From Pseudonocardia xinjiangensis (lineage in GTDB: Bacteria; Actinomycetota; Actinomycetes; Mycobacteriales; Pseudonocardiaceae): a stretch of 64,000 nt of DNA. A program made the translations under genes and the position numbers. The notes under the pieces were generated by a model. The model had not been told where the DNA came from and did no database searches. It saw nothing but the letters and a program-made list of their open reading frames with translations. Positions within the stretch are counted from its first letter, which is position 1. Every line of letters begins with the position of its first letter. This document shows positions 15,708 to 25,354 of this stretch, piece by piece. The stretch spans positions 31,956 to 95,955 of the forward strand of contig NZ_JAAXKY010000006.1 in assembly GCF_012911925.1 (NCBI RefSeq), read 5' to 3'.

Positions 15708-16253
15708 TCAGCTGAGCCGGAGGGGGCGCAGTCTCCGGCCGAGAGCGAGGGCACCGGACGCGACGGCGTGCGCAGCCCCGATCGACAGCGGGACGAACGC
15801 GAGAGCGGCCGTCGGGATCTCGGCCTTCTCCACGCCGGCCTTGCGCAGCTCGCGCCACGCCCACCAGGAGAAGGGCACGACGACGGTCGGCGTGGTGAGG
15901 AGTCCTGGGGTGTATCCGCCGGTCACCACCGCTGAGGTGAGGTGCGGGACGGCGTGGGCGCCGAAGCCGGTCAGTACGGCCTGGAAGAAGGGGCTGCGAC
16001 CGTTGCTGCGGTCGCCCGCCACCGATGCCGCCGCGATGAGACCGCCCATGAGGCCGATGGCCAGCGCCGTGTGGGCCTGGCTCCCGGACAGGCGTCGCCA
16101 CACGTGGTCCGGCACAGCGGGAAGCCTCTGCTTCAGCCGGGGATGCGCGCCCGCGACCCAGCGGGGGATCGCTATGAGCTCCTCCGCGTCGTGGATCGCC
16201 CAGGCGACGAACAGTCCCCACGTCACCGTCCGGCTCACTCGCTGTTGCGGCAT
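15708..16253 (-). CDS. HXXEE-domain membrane protein
   Basis: A 181-residue protein with about four hydrophobic segments. The name-giving motif is HDAEELI near residue 21; a further histidine pair is present in GAHAVPHLTSAVVTGGYTPGLLT. HXXEE proteins are small integral membrane proteins of unknown function, suspected metal binders. Start ATG at 16253. Not obviously in an operon with its neighbours. Confidence 0.87.
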   Translation of the reverse strand: MPQQRVSRTVTWGLFVAWAIHDAEELIAIPRWVAGAHPRLKQRLPAVPDHVWRRLSGSQAHTALAIGLMGGLIAAASVAGDRSNGRSPFFQAVLTGFGAHAVPHLTSAVVTGGYTPGLLTTPTVVVPFSWWAWRELRKAGVEKAEIPTAALAFVPLSIGAAHAVASGALALGRRLRPLRLS

Positions 16254-16377
16254 GTTCCCCCCGGAGCTCGCACGCGACCGTACGGGCCCGGACCAGGACG
16301 GGAATCATTCTTTGGTCGGATATTCTCGGGTGGGCGGTTTCGCCGAACACAACCCGGGCAAGAATTCTCGCCCCCGC

Positions 16378-17352
16378 TCAGCCGAGAGTCTGGAACCCGC
16401 TGAGCACGGCAAAGAGATACTGCGCGGCGAGGAGCACCACCGACGCGATACCGCCCCACCACACCCACCGGGAGACCGGCGGGGCGTTGCGCCACAGCGC
16501 CACGCCCACCGGGACGAGTGCGGCGGCCAGGAGGACCGCGCCGGTCAGCGAGTTGAGGTCGGTGCCCTTCAGCACCCCGCTGTAGTGGGTCAGCATGAAC
16601 GCCACGGCGAGCGCGGGCACCCAGCCGAGCACCCGGGCCCGGTAGGCGCCGATCGCCAGCACGCCCCACGCGACGTTGTCGGTGCCGTTGAGGGGGACGA
16701 GCACGTACCAGGCGCCGTAGGTGTCAGCGACAGCGGCGGTCGCGGCCCCCAGCCCCTGCACGCCGACGAGTTGCAGCGCGAGGAAGCTGATTCCCTCCTG
16801 GAAGATGCGGACGCAGCAGCCCACGACCGCGGTGGTGGCGCCCCAGAACGCCCAGCCCGGCTGCTCCCGGCCGATCAGCCCGGCCAGCGCGAGCGATGCC
16901 GGGACCATCAGCACCAGTCCGGCCGTGTACAGCGCGTACGAGGTGAGCAGGATGCCTGGATCGGTGACCATGCCCGACAGCTGTGCCGGGAAGAAGTAGT
17001 AGTGCCCCGACCGGACCGCCTCTGCGACGAGCAGCAGCAGTGGCGCCGCGACGAGCGTCGCCGCGCCGGACCGCGGACCAGGCCACCCGGCGCCGGGACC
17101 GTCCGGCACGCGGACCAGGAACGCCGAGCCGTCGCGGGGGAGCAGCAGGCATCCGGCCAGCAGACCTGCACCCAGCGCCCCGGCGGCGGAGGCGAGGTCG
17201 GCGAGCTGCGTGCTGGCCCAGCGCACGCTGCCCACCCCGGTCAGTTCGACGAGCGCGTACCCGGCCACCCCGCCCACGACGACCGCACCGACGAACACCA
17301 CTGCCGCCCGCACCGCTGGTCCCGCCCGGACCCGCGCCCCCGCTTCGATCAC
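16378..17352 (-). CDS. Polytopic membrane protein of unknown function
   Basis: About 324 residues from GTG at 17352, with eight or more hydrophobic helices (AAVVFVGAVVVGGVAGYALV, AATLVAAPLLLLVAEAV and others). I do not recognise the family. The frame continues to 17508 without similarity, so the start is uncertain. It overlaps nothing on its own strand; the next upstream gene, an APH-like kinase, ends at 17460. Confidence 0.7.
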   Translation of the reverse strand: MIEAGARVRAGPAVRAAVVFVGAVVVGGVAGYALVELTGVGSVRWASTQLADLASAAGALGAGLLAGCLLLPRDGSAFLVRVPDGPGAGWPGPRSGAATLVAAPLLLLVAEAVRSGHYYFFPAQLSGMVTDPGILLTSYALYTAGLVLMVPASLALAGLIGREQPGWAFWGATTAVVGCCVRIFQEGISFLALQLVGVQGLGAATAAVADTYGAWYVLVPLNGTDNVAWGVLAIGAYRARVLGWVPALAVAFMLTHYSGVLKGTDLNSLTGAVLLAAALVPVGVALWRNAPPVSRWVWWGGIASVVLLAAQYLFAVLSGFQTLG

Positions 17353-17459
17353 GGCGGCCAGTGTCGGTGGGCATCCCCACCCCCGGAATCCGGACGTTCC
17401 CCGGTTCGCGCTCCACAAGTCCGGGTCAACCCGGATTGACCGGCTGTCCGGGACCGTCC

Positions 17460-18308
17460 TCAGCCCGGGCCGTCGGAGTCCATCCAGCGGACGACGCGCC
17501 CGGTGCACTCGGTCATCGCTACGGGGTCGGCGTCGTCGAGGAGGTACTTGACGATCTGCTCCAGTGCAAAGGTGCCGTACCAGGTTCGGGCCCTGGCGTA
17601 CGTGGCGTCATCGACCGTCTTCGCAAGGGTTGGCCAGCCGTGCGAGTGGGCCAGGCAGGCGACGTCGATGGCGGGGTCGAAGGCATGGGCGAGGTCCCAG
17701 TCGATGACGCCGATGACGTGGCCGTCGGGCGACCAGTGCATGTTCTCGCCACAGAGGTCGCCGTGGACGAGCCGGGGCGGAACGGGGTCGAGTGCCAGCA
17801 CCGCCTCGACGCGCCGCACTGCGGAGGCGCGCAAGCGCGGTGGCAGCCGCGGGACGGCTTCGGCGAGTATCAGTTCCTCCCACCGTTCCCGGCCGGCATA
17901 GGCGTGGGGGACGTCGAGAAGCTCGACCAGCGGTTCGAGGTCGACCGCGGCAAGTGCGTCGAGAACATCCCGAAGGGTCGCGGGATCACCGGTGCCGGGC
18001 GGTGCGTGCCGGCCGGGGACCCACGACACGGCGACGGCGGTCCAGTCCGGCGTGGAGACGACCGGACCGAGCGGAACCGGGGTGTCGAACGGGAGCCCGG
18101 TCTTGGCGAGCTCTCCGAGCAGGGCTGTTCGGCGGGGAAGGTACTCGACAGCCGGTGCGCTCCTGGCTATCCGCACGGCCGCGACGCCGGGGAGCAGAAC
18201 GACGTCGTGGGAACCGCTGTGAACGACCGCGGCACCGTCGAGGCTGACGCCCGGCAGCAGCGTCTCGACCACGGCGCCCTCACGGTCCGCAGGCGCACGC
18301 AGAATCAC
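17460..18308 (-). CDS. Aminoglycoside phosphotransferase (APH)-family kinase
   Basis: A 282-residue APH/choline-kinase-fold protein. The catalytic loop LVHGDLCGENMHW holds His182, Asp184 and Asn189, and the metal-binding Asp203 is in GVIDWDLAHAFDPAIDVA. The N-lobe is short. Substrate unknown; members phosphorylate aminoglycosides, homoserine, fructosamines or other small molecules, and many are housekeeping enzymes. GTG at 18308 overlaps the TGA of the trpD-like gene (GTGA), so the two were probably translated together. Confidence 0.83.
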   Translation of the reverse strand: MILRAPADREGAVVETLLPGVSLDGAAVVHSGSHDVVLLPGVAAVRIARSAPAVEYLPRRTALLGELAKTGLPFDTPVPLGPVVSTPDWTAVAVSWVPGRHAPPGTGDPATLRDVLDALAAVDLEPLVELLDVPHAYAGRERWEELILAEAVPRLPPRLRASAVRRVEAVLALDPVPPRLVHGDLCGENMHWSPDGHVIGVIDWDLAHAFDPAIDVACLAHSHGWPTLAKTVDDATYARARTWYGTFALEQIVKYLLDDADPVAMTECTGRVVRWMDSDGPG

Positions 18309-19437
18309 GTCCCGAGCGTAGATCGTTGATCATCGCCGGCCTCGTCGGCGTTGCTGGTGGCCGCCCAGTGCCCGAGGGTGCGGGTTGCGGCGCCGGAGTC
18401 GACGGACCGTGCTGCGGCGTCGAGTGCCGCTGGGAGCGCACCGCGAACGGCGTCGGGGAGATGACGACCGTCGGCGACGTCATGGGCCACGATCGCGGCG
18501 GCGGCGTTGAGCAGCACCGCATCCCGGACCGGGCCGGGTTTGCCCGCCAGGACGTCGCGGACGACCCCGGCGTTGTGGACGCGGTCGCCCCCGCGCAGGG
18601 CACCGGCGGGCGCGGCCGGTATCCCGAGAGCCGACGGGTCGATCCGCACGCGGGCGACCTGTGAACCGCCGGCGACCCACATCGTCGAGGTCGTCGTCGT
18701 GGTGAGCTCGTCGAGGCCGTCGTCGCCGCGGACGACCAGTGCGGTGACGCCACGGTCGGCGAACACCCGGGCCAGCAACGGAGCCTTGGTGCTGTCGGCG
18801 CAGCCGATCAGGGAGGCGACCGGTCGCGCCGGGTTGACGAGGGGCCCGAGCAGGTTGAACACGGTGGGCACACCGATCTGACGGCGCGGTGCGGAGGTGT
18901 GGGCGAGGCCGGGCTGGAAGACGGGCGCGAAGCAGAACCCGATCCCGCTGGTCGTGACCGTGCGCGCGACGCCGTCCGCTCGCAGTCCGATGCGTATCCC
19001 GAGCTCTTCGAGGACATCGGCGGTGCCGCATGTCGACGACGCGCCGCGGCCGCCGTGTTTGACCACGCGCCGGCCCGTGCCTGCCACCACCAGGGCTGCC
19101 ATCGTCGAGATGTTCACCGTGTCGGCTCCTCGCCCCCGGTGCCCACGACGTCCACGGCCGTCCCCTCGAGACGAACCGGGGTGGCGTTGCGCATCAGGGA
19201 GGTCGTCAACCCGGCGATCTCGTCGGCGGTTTCTCCCTTCGCCCGCAGCAGCACGGCGAACGCGGCGATCTGGGCGGGGGTGGCCGTGCCCGCGATGATC
19301 TCGTCCATCACCTGTTCCGCGCGCAGCGCCGGCAGATCCTCGCCGCGGAGCAGCGCGGCGAGCACGGTCGGCCACAGACCCGAGGCCGCCCGAGCGGCAG
19401 GCGAATCCAGTGGTGGGAGCGACGTAGAGCGGAACAT
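18305..19437 (-). pseudogene. trpD: Anthranilate phosphoribosyltransferase gene with a frameshift
   Basis: The TrpD protein is split over two frames. From ATG at 19437 (RBS GAAGGACC) the first part runs to VDVVGTGGEEPTR and stops at 19114. The second part continues in another frame as ADTVNISTMAALVVAGTG, VVKHGGRGASS, CGTADVLEELGI, and ends at 18305. The expected motif is GTGGDGADTVNIST, so a one-base loss near 19128-19133 explains the break inside the phosphoribosyl-pyrophosphate-binding loop. The rest looks complete at about 375 residues. No other trp genes are nearby. A sequencing error cannot be excluded. Confidence 0.85.
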
Positions 19438-19791
19438 CAGGTGGTCCTTCCGGTTTCGGGACACCAGCCGCCTCGGGCCGGGATCCGAAGATCCGGGAGG
19501 GATACGTCAGTCCTCGGCCCCTACGGCAGCCGAGAACAGCGCAAGCTCACGGTCGCCCGGTAGGCGACCACCACCGGAGCTGCGCAGACGACATCACCCG
19601 TGCATCTCAGCACCTGCACCGCCACGCGGCAACACACTTGACGGTGCCCCGAGGAGCGCCGGCGGCACGGCCCGGATGCTGAGTATTGATTGTCTACTTT
19701 CTCGCTTTTCGCCGAATTGTGAAACTGTGGTAGCAATGCTGATCATGGTTGAATGAGGCGCCTGCGAAGAGGTGAGAGGTGTGAGTCGGAT
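19438..19791. other. Divergent intergenic stretch between trpD-like and acyl-CoA ligase genes
   Basis: The stretch is about 350 bases, with a locally A+T-rich segment at 19681-19745 that probably holds the rightward promoter. No gene was supported. Confidence 0.5.
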
Positions 19792-21519
19792 ATGAATGAA
19801 CCACGGGTGAATGACGTGCCGAGCGTGGTGAACGAGGCCGGTTTCCGGGAGGCCTTGACGTTGCGGCCGCCGGATTCGACGGTCCGCCGGTTCCGCGAGT
19901 CGCAGGTCTGGCGGGAGGGCACTGTTCTCGACGACCTGACGCGGTGGCGGGACGAGTCCCCCGAGGCGATCGCCATCGTTGCTCAACAGATGGGTACCGG
20001 CGTCGAGCGGCTGACGTACCGGCAGTACGCCGACCACGTCGAACGGTTCGCCGGTGCCTTGTACGAACTGGGGATCCGCCCGGGGCAGGTGGTCGCGCTC
20101 CAACTGCCCAACCGCTGGCAGGTGAACGTGCTCCTGTTGGCGTGCGCCCGGATCGGGGCCGTGTTCGCGCCGATCATCACGAGCATTCGCCCGCGCGAGC
20201 TGGAGCGGGTACTGCGCCGGCTGCAGGCCGGCGTCTTCATCAGCATCGACCGGTGGGACGGCTTCGAGCACGCGTCGGCGCTGGCCGAGTTCGCGCCACG
20301 GCTGCCTGACCTGCGCCATCGGGTGGTGCTCGGTGATGCCTCGGACGACGAGATTGATTTCGTCGAGCACTTTCAGAACATTCCGTGGGAACGCACTCAC
20401 GCCACAGCTCTCGGCGGGTTGTCCGCGGATCCGGACCGGGTCGGCCTGGTGCTGTTCACCTCCGGCACCACGGGGGAGCCGAAAGCGGCGCTGCACACCC
20501 TGAACACCCTGTACGCCGCCTACTCCGCCCCGACGTCCGAGGACGGATACGGGTCGGCGGATGTGTTCCTCAGTTCGGGCGCACTGACCCATATCGCAGG
20601 CACCGGTCTCTCCATCCTGGTGCCCCTGCTCGTGGGCGGGCGCACGGTCCTACTGGACACGTGGGAGCCGGAAACGGCAGTGGATCTGATGACGGAGAAC
20701 GCGGTCAGCCTGCTGGGCGGAGTGCCGGTCACGCTGTCCGCGCTGATCGCGGAGTTGCGCAGCCGGCCCACGCCGTTGCCGGCCCTCGGCACGGTCGTGT
20801 CCTTCGGGACGCTGACCCCGGGCCCTCTGATCGAGGACGTGCAGTCGGTTTTCGGGCTGCCCCTGCGAACGGCGTGGGGAATGACCGAGACGGCTGGATC
20901 TTGTACGTTCATCCGGCGCGATGATCCCGCCGACTGGATCGCCCACAGCGTCGGCCGACCGATTCCCGGAGTGGAGCTCGACCTGCGGCACGAGGGCAGC
21001 GCCACCGCAGAGCAGGCCGCGCGGCTGTTCATCCGGGGAGCCCCAGTGTGCCTGGCCACCGTGGGCCGGGACAGCGGCGAGGTGACCGTCATCGCCGAGC
21101 ACGACGACGGCTGGTACGACACGGGCGACCTGGCCGTCCCGGACGGTCGTGGCGGAATCCAGCTGCTCGGGCGGGCCGCCGACCGGATCGGGGGCGCGTT
21201 CATGATCCCCGTCAACGATGTCGAGACGGCGCTGCTGGGACACCCGGACATCGACGACGTGGCGCTCGTCGGTTATCCGGACGGCGGCGGCGGCGAGCTG
21301 GCCTGCGCCGTCATCGTCACCCGCGCCGCGCCGCCCTCCATCGCCGATCTGCGGAAGTACCTCGACGAGCTGGGCATGACCGAGTGGTACCAACCCAGCC
21401 GGGTCGAAGCCGTGCCCGCACTGCCGCGCAACTCCATGGGGAAGGTCCGCAAGGAACTGCTCCGCCGCTGGCTGCAAGGTGGCGCCGACCCTGCCGCGCT
21501 CGACGCCACAGCCCCGTAG
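19792..21519 (+). CDS. AMP-dependent acyl-CoA synthetase/ligase
   Basis: A 575-residue ANL-superfamily adenylating enzyme: phosphate loop LFTSGTTGEPKAAL near residue 220, GMTETAG near 363, YDTGDL near 443, and the C-terminal lysine motif NSMGKVRKEL near 548. It resembles cyclohexanecarboxylate- or medium-chain acyl-CoA ligases (N-terminal TVLDDLTRWRDESPEAIAIV). ATG at 19792 with GAGAGGTGTGAG upstream is preferred over 19753. It should activate a carboxylic acid with ATP and CoA; which acid is unknown. Confidence 0.9.
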   Translation: MNEPRVNDVPSVVNEAGFREALTLRPPDSTVRRFRESQVWREGTVLDDLTRWRDESPEAIAIVAQQMGTGVERLTYRQYADHVERFAGALYELGIRPGQVVALQLPNRWQVNVLLLACARIGAVFAPIITSIRPRELERVLRRLQAGVFISIDRWDGFEHASALAEFAPRLPDLRHRVVLGDASDDEIDFVEHFQNIPWERTHATALGGLSADPDRVGLVLFTSGTTGEPKAALHTLNTLYAAYSAPTSEDGYGSADVFLSSGALTHIAGTGLSILVPLLVGGRTVLLDTWEPETAVDLMTENAVSLLGGVPVTLSALIAELRSRPTPLPALGTVVSFGTLTPGPLIEDVQSVFGLPLRTAWGMTETAGSCTFIRRDDPADWIAHSVGRPIPGVELDLRHEGSATAEQAARLFIRGAPVCLATVGRDSGEVTVIAEHDDGWYDTGDLAVPDGRGGIQLLGRAADRIGGAFMIPVNDVETALLGHPDIDDVALVGYPDGGGGELACAVIVTRAAPPSIADLRKYLDELGMTEWYQPSRVEAVPALPRNSMGKVRKELLRRWLQGGADPAALDATAP

Positions 21520-22317
21520 TCAGGGCCGGTGGGAGACGACCATGACGAGTGAGCCGAGGAAGTGGGCCTGGGTGCGCAGGTGCCCGTGATCGGCGTCCCA
21601 GCGACCCTCGGCCAGGTCCCGCCCCAGGTCGTGCTCGAACCGCTCGTGGACCGCGGGCGGTACGAAGGTCCAGGTCGACATGGCCCGCCGCGCTCCCGGG
21701 TCGAGCAGTCGTTCCGGACGGCCGTAGTAGGCCTCGCAGAACCCGTCGACGCAGTGCAGCGGAATCGGGACCGGGGTGACGGTGCACCGCCCGCCGAGAC
21801 CGGCGGTGATGGCGTCGAGCGGCGGGTCGCGTCGGGCCTCGACGTCGATCGCCTCGGGTGCGTAACGGTTCAGCCAGAACCGGGGCAGCAGGACCGGATC
21901 CGAGGTCAGCACGGCAACGGGGCCGCGGGTGACCCGTCGGAGCTCGGCCAGGCCCCGGGCCAGGTCGGTCCACTGGTGCACGGTCTGGACCGCCATCGCC
22001 GCGTCGAAGGCGCCGTCGGCGAACGGCAGATCCTCGGCCGTCGCATCCAGCGCCGGCGGACGGTCGGCCGGGCGCTGGGCACGCATCGATGCCGCCGGCT
22101 CGACGGCGGTGACCTGCCGATCGGTGGGCTCGTAGGAACCGGCGCCGGCGCCCACGTTCAGCACCGTGGTCGCCGCTCCGAGCGCGTCGTGCAGGACTGC
22201 GGCGATCTCCGGATCCGGGCGGCGGTAGTCGCTGTAGCCGGAGCCGATCACGTGATAGTCGACATCGCCGGCACTACCGTCTGCACGCCGCACCCGGGGG
22301 ACGCTACCCCGCGACAT
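21520..22317 (-). CDS. Class I SAM-dependent methyltransferase
   Basis: About 265 residues. Motif I is TTVLNVGAGAGSYEP, the acidic loop VTAVEPAASM, and motif II/III DLPFADGAFDAAMAVQTVHQWTD, all typical of the Methyltransf_11 group. ATG at 22317 begins MSRGSVPRVRR; the open frame extends upstream without similarity. The substrate is unknown. The gene converges with the acyl-CoA ligase, ending directly next to it. Its start codon lies in one arm of an inverted repeat (22312-22325). Confidence 0.85.
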   Translation of the reverse strand: MSRGSVPRVRRADGSAGDVDYHVIGSGYSDYRRPDPEIAAVLHDALGAATTVLNVGAGAGSYEPTDRQVTAVEPAASMRAQRPADRPPALDATAEDLPFADGAFDAAMAVQTVHQWTDLARGLAELRRVTRGPVAVLTSDPVLLPRFWLNRYAPEAIDVEARRDPPLDAITAGLGGRCTVTPVPIPLHCVDGFCEAYYGRPERLLDPGARRAMSTWTFVPPAVHERFEHDLGRDLAEGRWDADHGHLRTQAHFLGSLVMVVSHRP

Positions 22318-22367
22318 GGACACATATCGCGGATTTGAAGCGCATCCGACAGCGACATGTGTCCACG
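22312..22367. repeat. Inverted repeat over the methyltransferase start
   Basis: CGACATGGACACAT (22312-22325) pairs with ATGTGTCCACGTCG (22354-22367) with one mismatch. One arm contains the ATG of the methyltransferase gene, so it may be an operator or an mRNA structure affecting its translation. Confidence 0.55.
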
Positions 22368-22443
22368 TCGCGGCTGCCGGGCCGAACTGCGCCTGCACCG
22401 CCGGCTCCGGGCTCGCTGACGTCGGCGGTGCGGGCTTCGGTCG

Positions 22444-23457
22444 TCAGGTCTTGGGGACGTTGGCCGAGTAGGTGTTGTCGACGTAGCGGGAGCTCGGCAG
22501 CGGCGTGCTGTAGTTCAGCAGGCCCGCCTGCTGGAACACCTGCTGCATCGAGTCGAGCGTGGCGACGGGCGGGGCGAGGCGGGGATCGAACACGTCAGCG
22601 GGCTGCTGCTGCAGCACGCTCAGCTTCTGTCCGATGGCCTTCGCCTCGATCTCCAGGTTGGGGGTCGCCTTGGCCTGGGCACCCTGCAGGTCCTGCGCGC
22701 CCTGGGCGAGAGCGTCGAAGAACGGTTGTGCGGCGGGGGACTTGGCGAAGGCGTCCCCGTAGATGACGCCGGTCACGGAGGTGCCCGGCTGGGCGCTCGC
22801 GATCAGCTTGCCGGTTCCGGAGCTGACCGCGTCGGACAGGAACGGGCTGGACATCAGAGCCGCCGCGACCCCTCCGGACTTGAGTGCGGCCGCCTGCTCC
22901 GGCAGCGGGAGGTTCACCGGCGTGACGTCCTTGAGCGTCAGGTGGTAGGGCGCCAGCGCCTCGGCCAGCAGATAGCCGCCTGCGGCACCCGGTCCGCCGC
23001 TGACCCCGATCTTCTTGCCCCGGAGATCGGCGGGGGTCTTCACCGTGCCCGCCATCTGCGAGGAGACCACGAGACCGTCGGCGGCCTGCCCGCTCGGTTC
23101 GCCGGCCATCGAGCCGACCACCTTGACGTCCAGCCCCGAGTTGATGCCGTTGAACATGCCCGCGGAGAAGCCCGCGAGCACCGCCTGCACCTTGTTGCTC
23201 GCCGCGAGCGCGATGGCGTCCTGCCCCGCCGCCACCGTCGTCAGGTGGACGTCGATGTGGCGCTGCGTGAAGTAACCCTTGCTCATCGCCACGTACAGCG
23301 GCGCGAACAGCGACGCGGGCACGTAGGCCACGTCGACCGTCGTGTCGCTCGGTTGCGCGGGGGCCGAGGCGGACGGAGCGCTGCTGCCGCAGGCCACCAG
23401 CGCCGCGGCAGCGATGGCGATGATCCCGCCGGTGAGCAGTGGATGACGAACACGCAC
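22444..23457 (-). CDS. ABC transporter substrate-binding lipoprotein (NMT1/SsuA-like)
   Basis: A 337-residue extracytoplasmic protein. A signal sequence ends in lipobox LVAC (HPLLTGGIIAIAAAALVACGSS), so the mature protein would be lipid-anchored. The body (VAYVPASLFAPLYVAMSKGYF, then GKKIGVSGGPGAAGGYLLAEAL) is of the nitrate/sulfonate/taurine/thiamine-precursor type. GTG at 23457 follows AGGAGAAGGAG. It is encoded downstream of its likely permease and ATPase genes (23523-25225), all on the minus strand. Ligand unknown; an aliphatic sulfonate or similar small organic acid is plausible. Confidence 0.88.
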   Translation of the reverse strand: MRVRHPLLTGGIIAIAAAALVACGSSAPSASAPAQPSDTTVDVAYVPASLFAPLYVAMSKGYFTQRHIDVHLTTVAAGQDAIALAASNKVQAVLAGFSAGMFNGINSGLDVKVVGSMAGEPSGQAADGLVVSSQMAGTVKTPADLRGKKIGVSGGPGAAGGYLLAEALAPYHLTLKDVTPVNLPLPEQAAALKSGGVAAALMSSPFLSDAVSSGTGKLIASAQPGTSVTGVIYGDAFAKSPAAQPFFDALAQGAQDLQGAQAKATPNLEIEAKAIGQKLSVLQQQPADVFDPRLAPPVATLDSMQQVFQQAGLLNYSTPLPSSRYVDNTYSANVPKT

Positions 23458-23522
23458 GGATGAGCTCCTTCTCCTGCGGTTTTGTGTCCTTGTGTCCTTG
23501 TGTCGGATGAGAGGGGGCCGCC

Positions 23523-24398
23523 TCAGTGGCGGGTCGACCACGGCAGTGCCACGCGTTCGGCCAGGAGGACGACACCGGTGGACACGGCGCCGAGCAGCGC
23601 GATGGCCACCAGCCCGACATACATGTTGGGCGGCTGGAACAACTGCCAGGAGTTCCAGACCAGATACCCGAGCCCGTCGTCCGAGGCCACCATCTCGGTG
23701 GCGGTGATCGCCACCAGTGCCAATGCGATGGCCACCCGCAGCCCGGTGAACACCGACGGGAGACATCCGGGCAGCAGGACGTGGACCAGTTGGCGCCAGC
23801 CGGTGGCGCCGTAGGCCCGGCCGGCCTCGAGCAGCCGCGGGTCCAGGTCGCGGATCCCGGAGATCGTGTTGATCTCCATGACGAAGAAGGTGACGGCGAC
23901 CACCGTCAGGATCTTCGGCAGCTCGCCGATTCCGAAGATCACCAGGAGCAGCGGCAGCAGGGCGATCTGAGGAATGGCGTACAGGGCCGCGAACAACGGC
24001 GAGAACGCCGCCCGCAGCGGACGGGACAGGCCCAGCGCGAGACCGACGACGATGCCGCCGGCGGCGCCGACCAGGTAACCGACCCCGAGGCGGACCAGGG
24101 TGGCCATGACGTCCTGTTCGAGAGTGCCGTCGGCGAGCAGGTCGCCCGCGGCCGACATGATCTGGGTGGGCGGCGTGAAGATCACCGGATCAACCAGGCC
24201 GAGAGACGTCGTCAGTTGCCAGGCCAGGACGAGCACCACCGGCGTCGCGATGCCGAGAAGTACGTCCCGGCCACGCTTGCGCCGGTCGCGGCGGGCGATC
24301 CGGGCGATCTCCGCCGTCTCGTTCGTGCCGGTCGCACGCCGGCGCTGCGCGGGTCCGGATGTCGCGCTCACGGGGGGTAGGGAGCGGGTATCGCTCAC
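23523..24398 (-). CDS. ABC transporter permease (SsuC/TauC-like)
   Basis: About 291 residues with six predicted membrane helices. The BPD_transp_1 coupling motif EAGRAYGATGWRQLVHVLLPGCLPSVFTGLR lies in the C-terminal half. The GTG at 24398 overlaps the TGA of the ATPase gene by four bases (GTGA), showing coupling. With the ATPase and the lipoprotein it forms a complete importer of the nitrate/sulfonate type. Confidence 0.9.
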   Translation of the reverse strand: MSDTRSLPPVSATSGPAQRRRATGTNETAEIARIARRDRRKRGRDVLLGIATPVVLVLAWQLTTSLGLVDPVIFTPPTQIMSAAGDLLADGTLEQDVMATLVRLGVGYLVGAAGGIVVGLALGLSRPLRAAFSPLFAALYAIPQIALLPLLLVIFGIGELPKILTVVAVTFFVMEINTISGIRDLDPRLLEAGRAYGATGWRQLVHVLLPGCLPSVFTGLRVAIALALVAITATEMVASDDGLGYLVWNSWQLFQPPNMYVGLVAIALLGAVSTGVVLLAERVALPWSTRH

Positions 24399-25225
24399 AC
24401 CGGGTCCTGCATGCTCGCCGCAACCTCGTTGCGCAGGGACTCCCACAGGGAGAGCTTGAGTTCGACGAACCGCGGTGACGCCGTGGTGGCCATGCCGCGT
24501 GGGCGATCGAGATCGACCGTGATGTCCGACGTGATTTCCGCCGGTCGCCTGCTCATCACCAGCACCCGGTCGCCGAGCAGGAGCGCCTCGTCGATGGAGT
24601 GGGTGACCATGACAACCGTCCTGCGGTTCTGCTCCCACAACTGGATCAGATCCTCCTGGATGAGCGACCGGGTCTGCGCATCGAGCGCGCCCATCGGCTC
24701 GTCCATCAGCAGGATGTCGGGCTCGGTGACGAAAGCGCGGGCGAGCGAAAGACGCTGCCGCATGCCACCGGAGAGCCGGTCCGGGTACGAGTCGGCGAAG
24801 GCGTGCAGGCCGACGCGACTGAGCCAGTGCGCGGCCCGTTCGGCGCGTTCCTTCTTGCCGACTCCCGCCATTCGCAACCCGAACTGCACATTCTGTGTCG
24901 CCGTGAGCCACGGGAACAGCCCGTTGTCCTGGAACACGAAGGCCACCCGCGCCTGGTGCTGCTCAGCGGCCGACGAGCCGAGGCGGACCGAACCCGAGGT
25001 GGCTTCCTCCAGGCCCCCGATGATCCGCAGCAACGTCGACTTGCCGCATCCGGAAGGGCCGACGACCGACAGGAACTGTCCGGTGGGAACGGACAGATCG
25101 ACATCGCTCAGGGCGTGAACCACCTCCCGGCGGCCGGCGAATACCTTCGATACCCCGTCCAGTCGCACCGCGACGTCGCGATGAACGGCGTCGTCGACGA
25201 CGGTGGGCCCGTCTCCCAGGTTCAT
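24395..25225 (-). CDS. ABC transporter ATP-binding protein (SsuB/TauB-like)
   Basis: A 276-residue ATPase: Walker A GPSGCGKST near residue 57, Q-loop VFQDNGLFPW, signature LSGGMRQR, Walker B ILLMDEP, and the switch His in MVTHSIDEA. It resembles ATPases of sulfonate/nitrate importers. It is the first gene of the three-gene minus-strand operon; permease translation is coupled to its end. Start ATG at 25225. Confidence 0.92.
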   Translation of the reverse strand: MNLGDGPTVVDDAVHRDVAVRLDGVSKVFAGRREVVHALSDVDLSVPTGQFLSVVGPSGCGKSTLLRIIGGLEEATSGSVRLGSSAAEQHQARVAFVFQDNGLFPWLTATQNVQFGLRMAGVGKKERAERAAHWLSRVGLHAFADSYPDRLSGGMRQRLSLARAFVTEPDILLMDEPMGALDAQTRSLIQEDLIQLWEQNRRTVVMVTHSIDEALLLGDRVLVMSRRPAEITSDITVDLDRPRGMATTASPRFVELKLSLWESLRNEVAASMQDPV

Positions 25226-25354
25226 TCCGGCCCATCGTGCCGCGCGGGGGCCGATCGCGCGAAGATCTGGTGACAGCTCACACCGATAACGGATTCATCG
25301 ACACGATGTGGACATCTGCCGATTCGGGAGTTCCTTTTCTGGTGCGGTGCCGCG

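Noticed and set aside
15124..17439. 771-codon plus-strand frame
   Set aside because: It runs antisense through three minus-strand genes and two repeats, and shows no domain.
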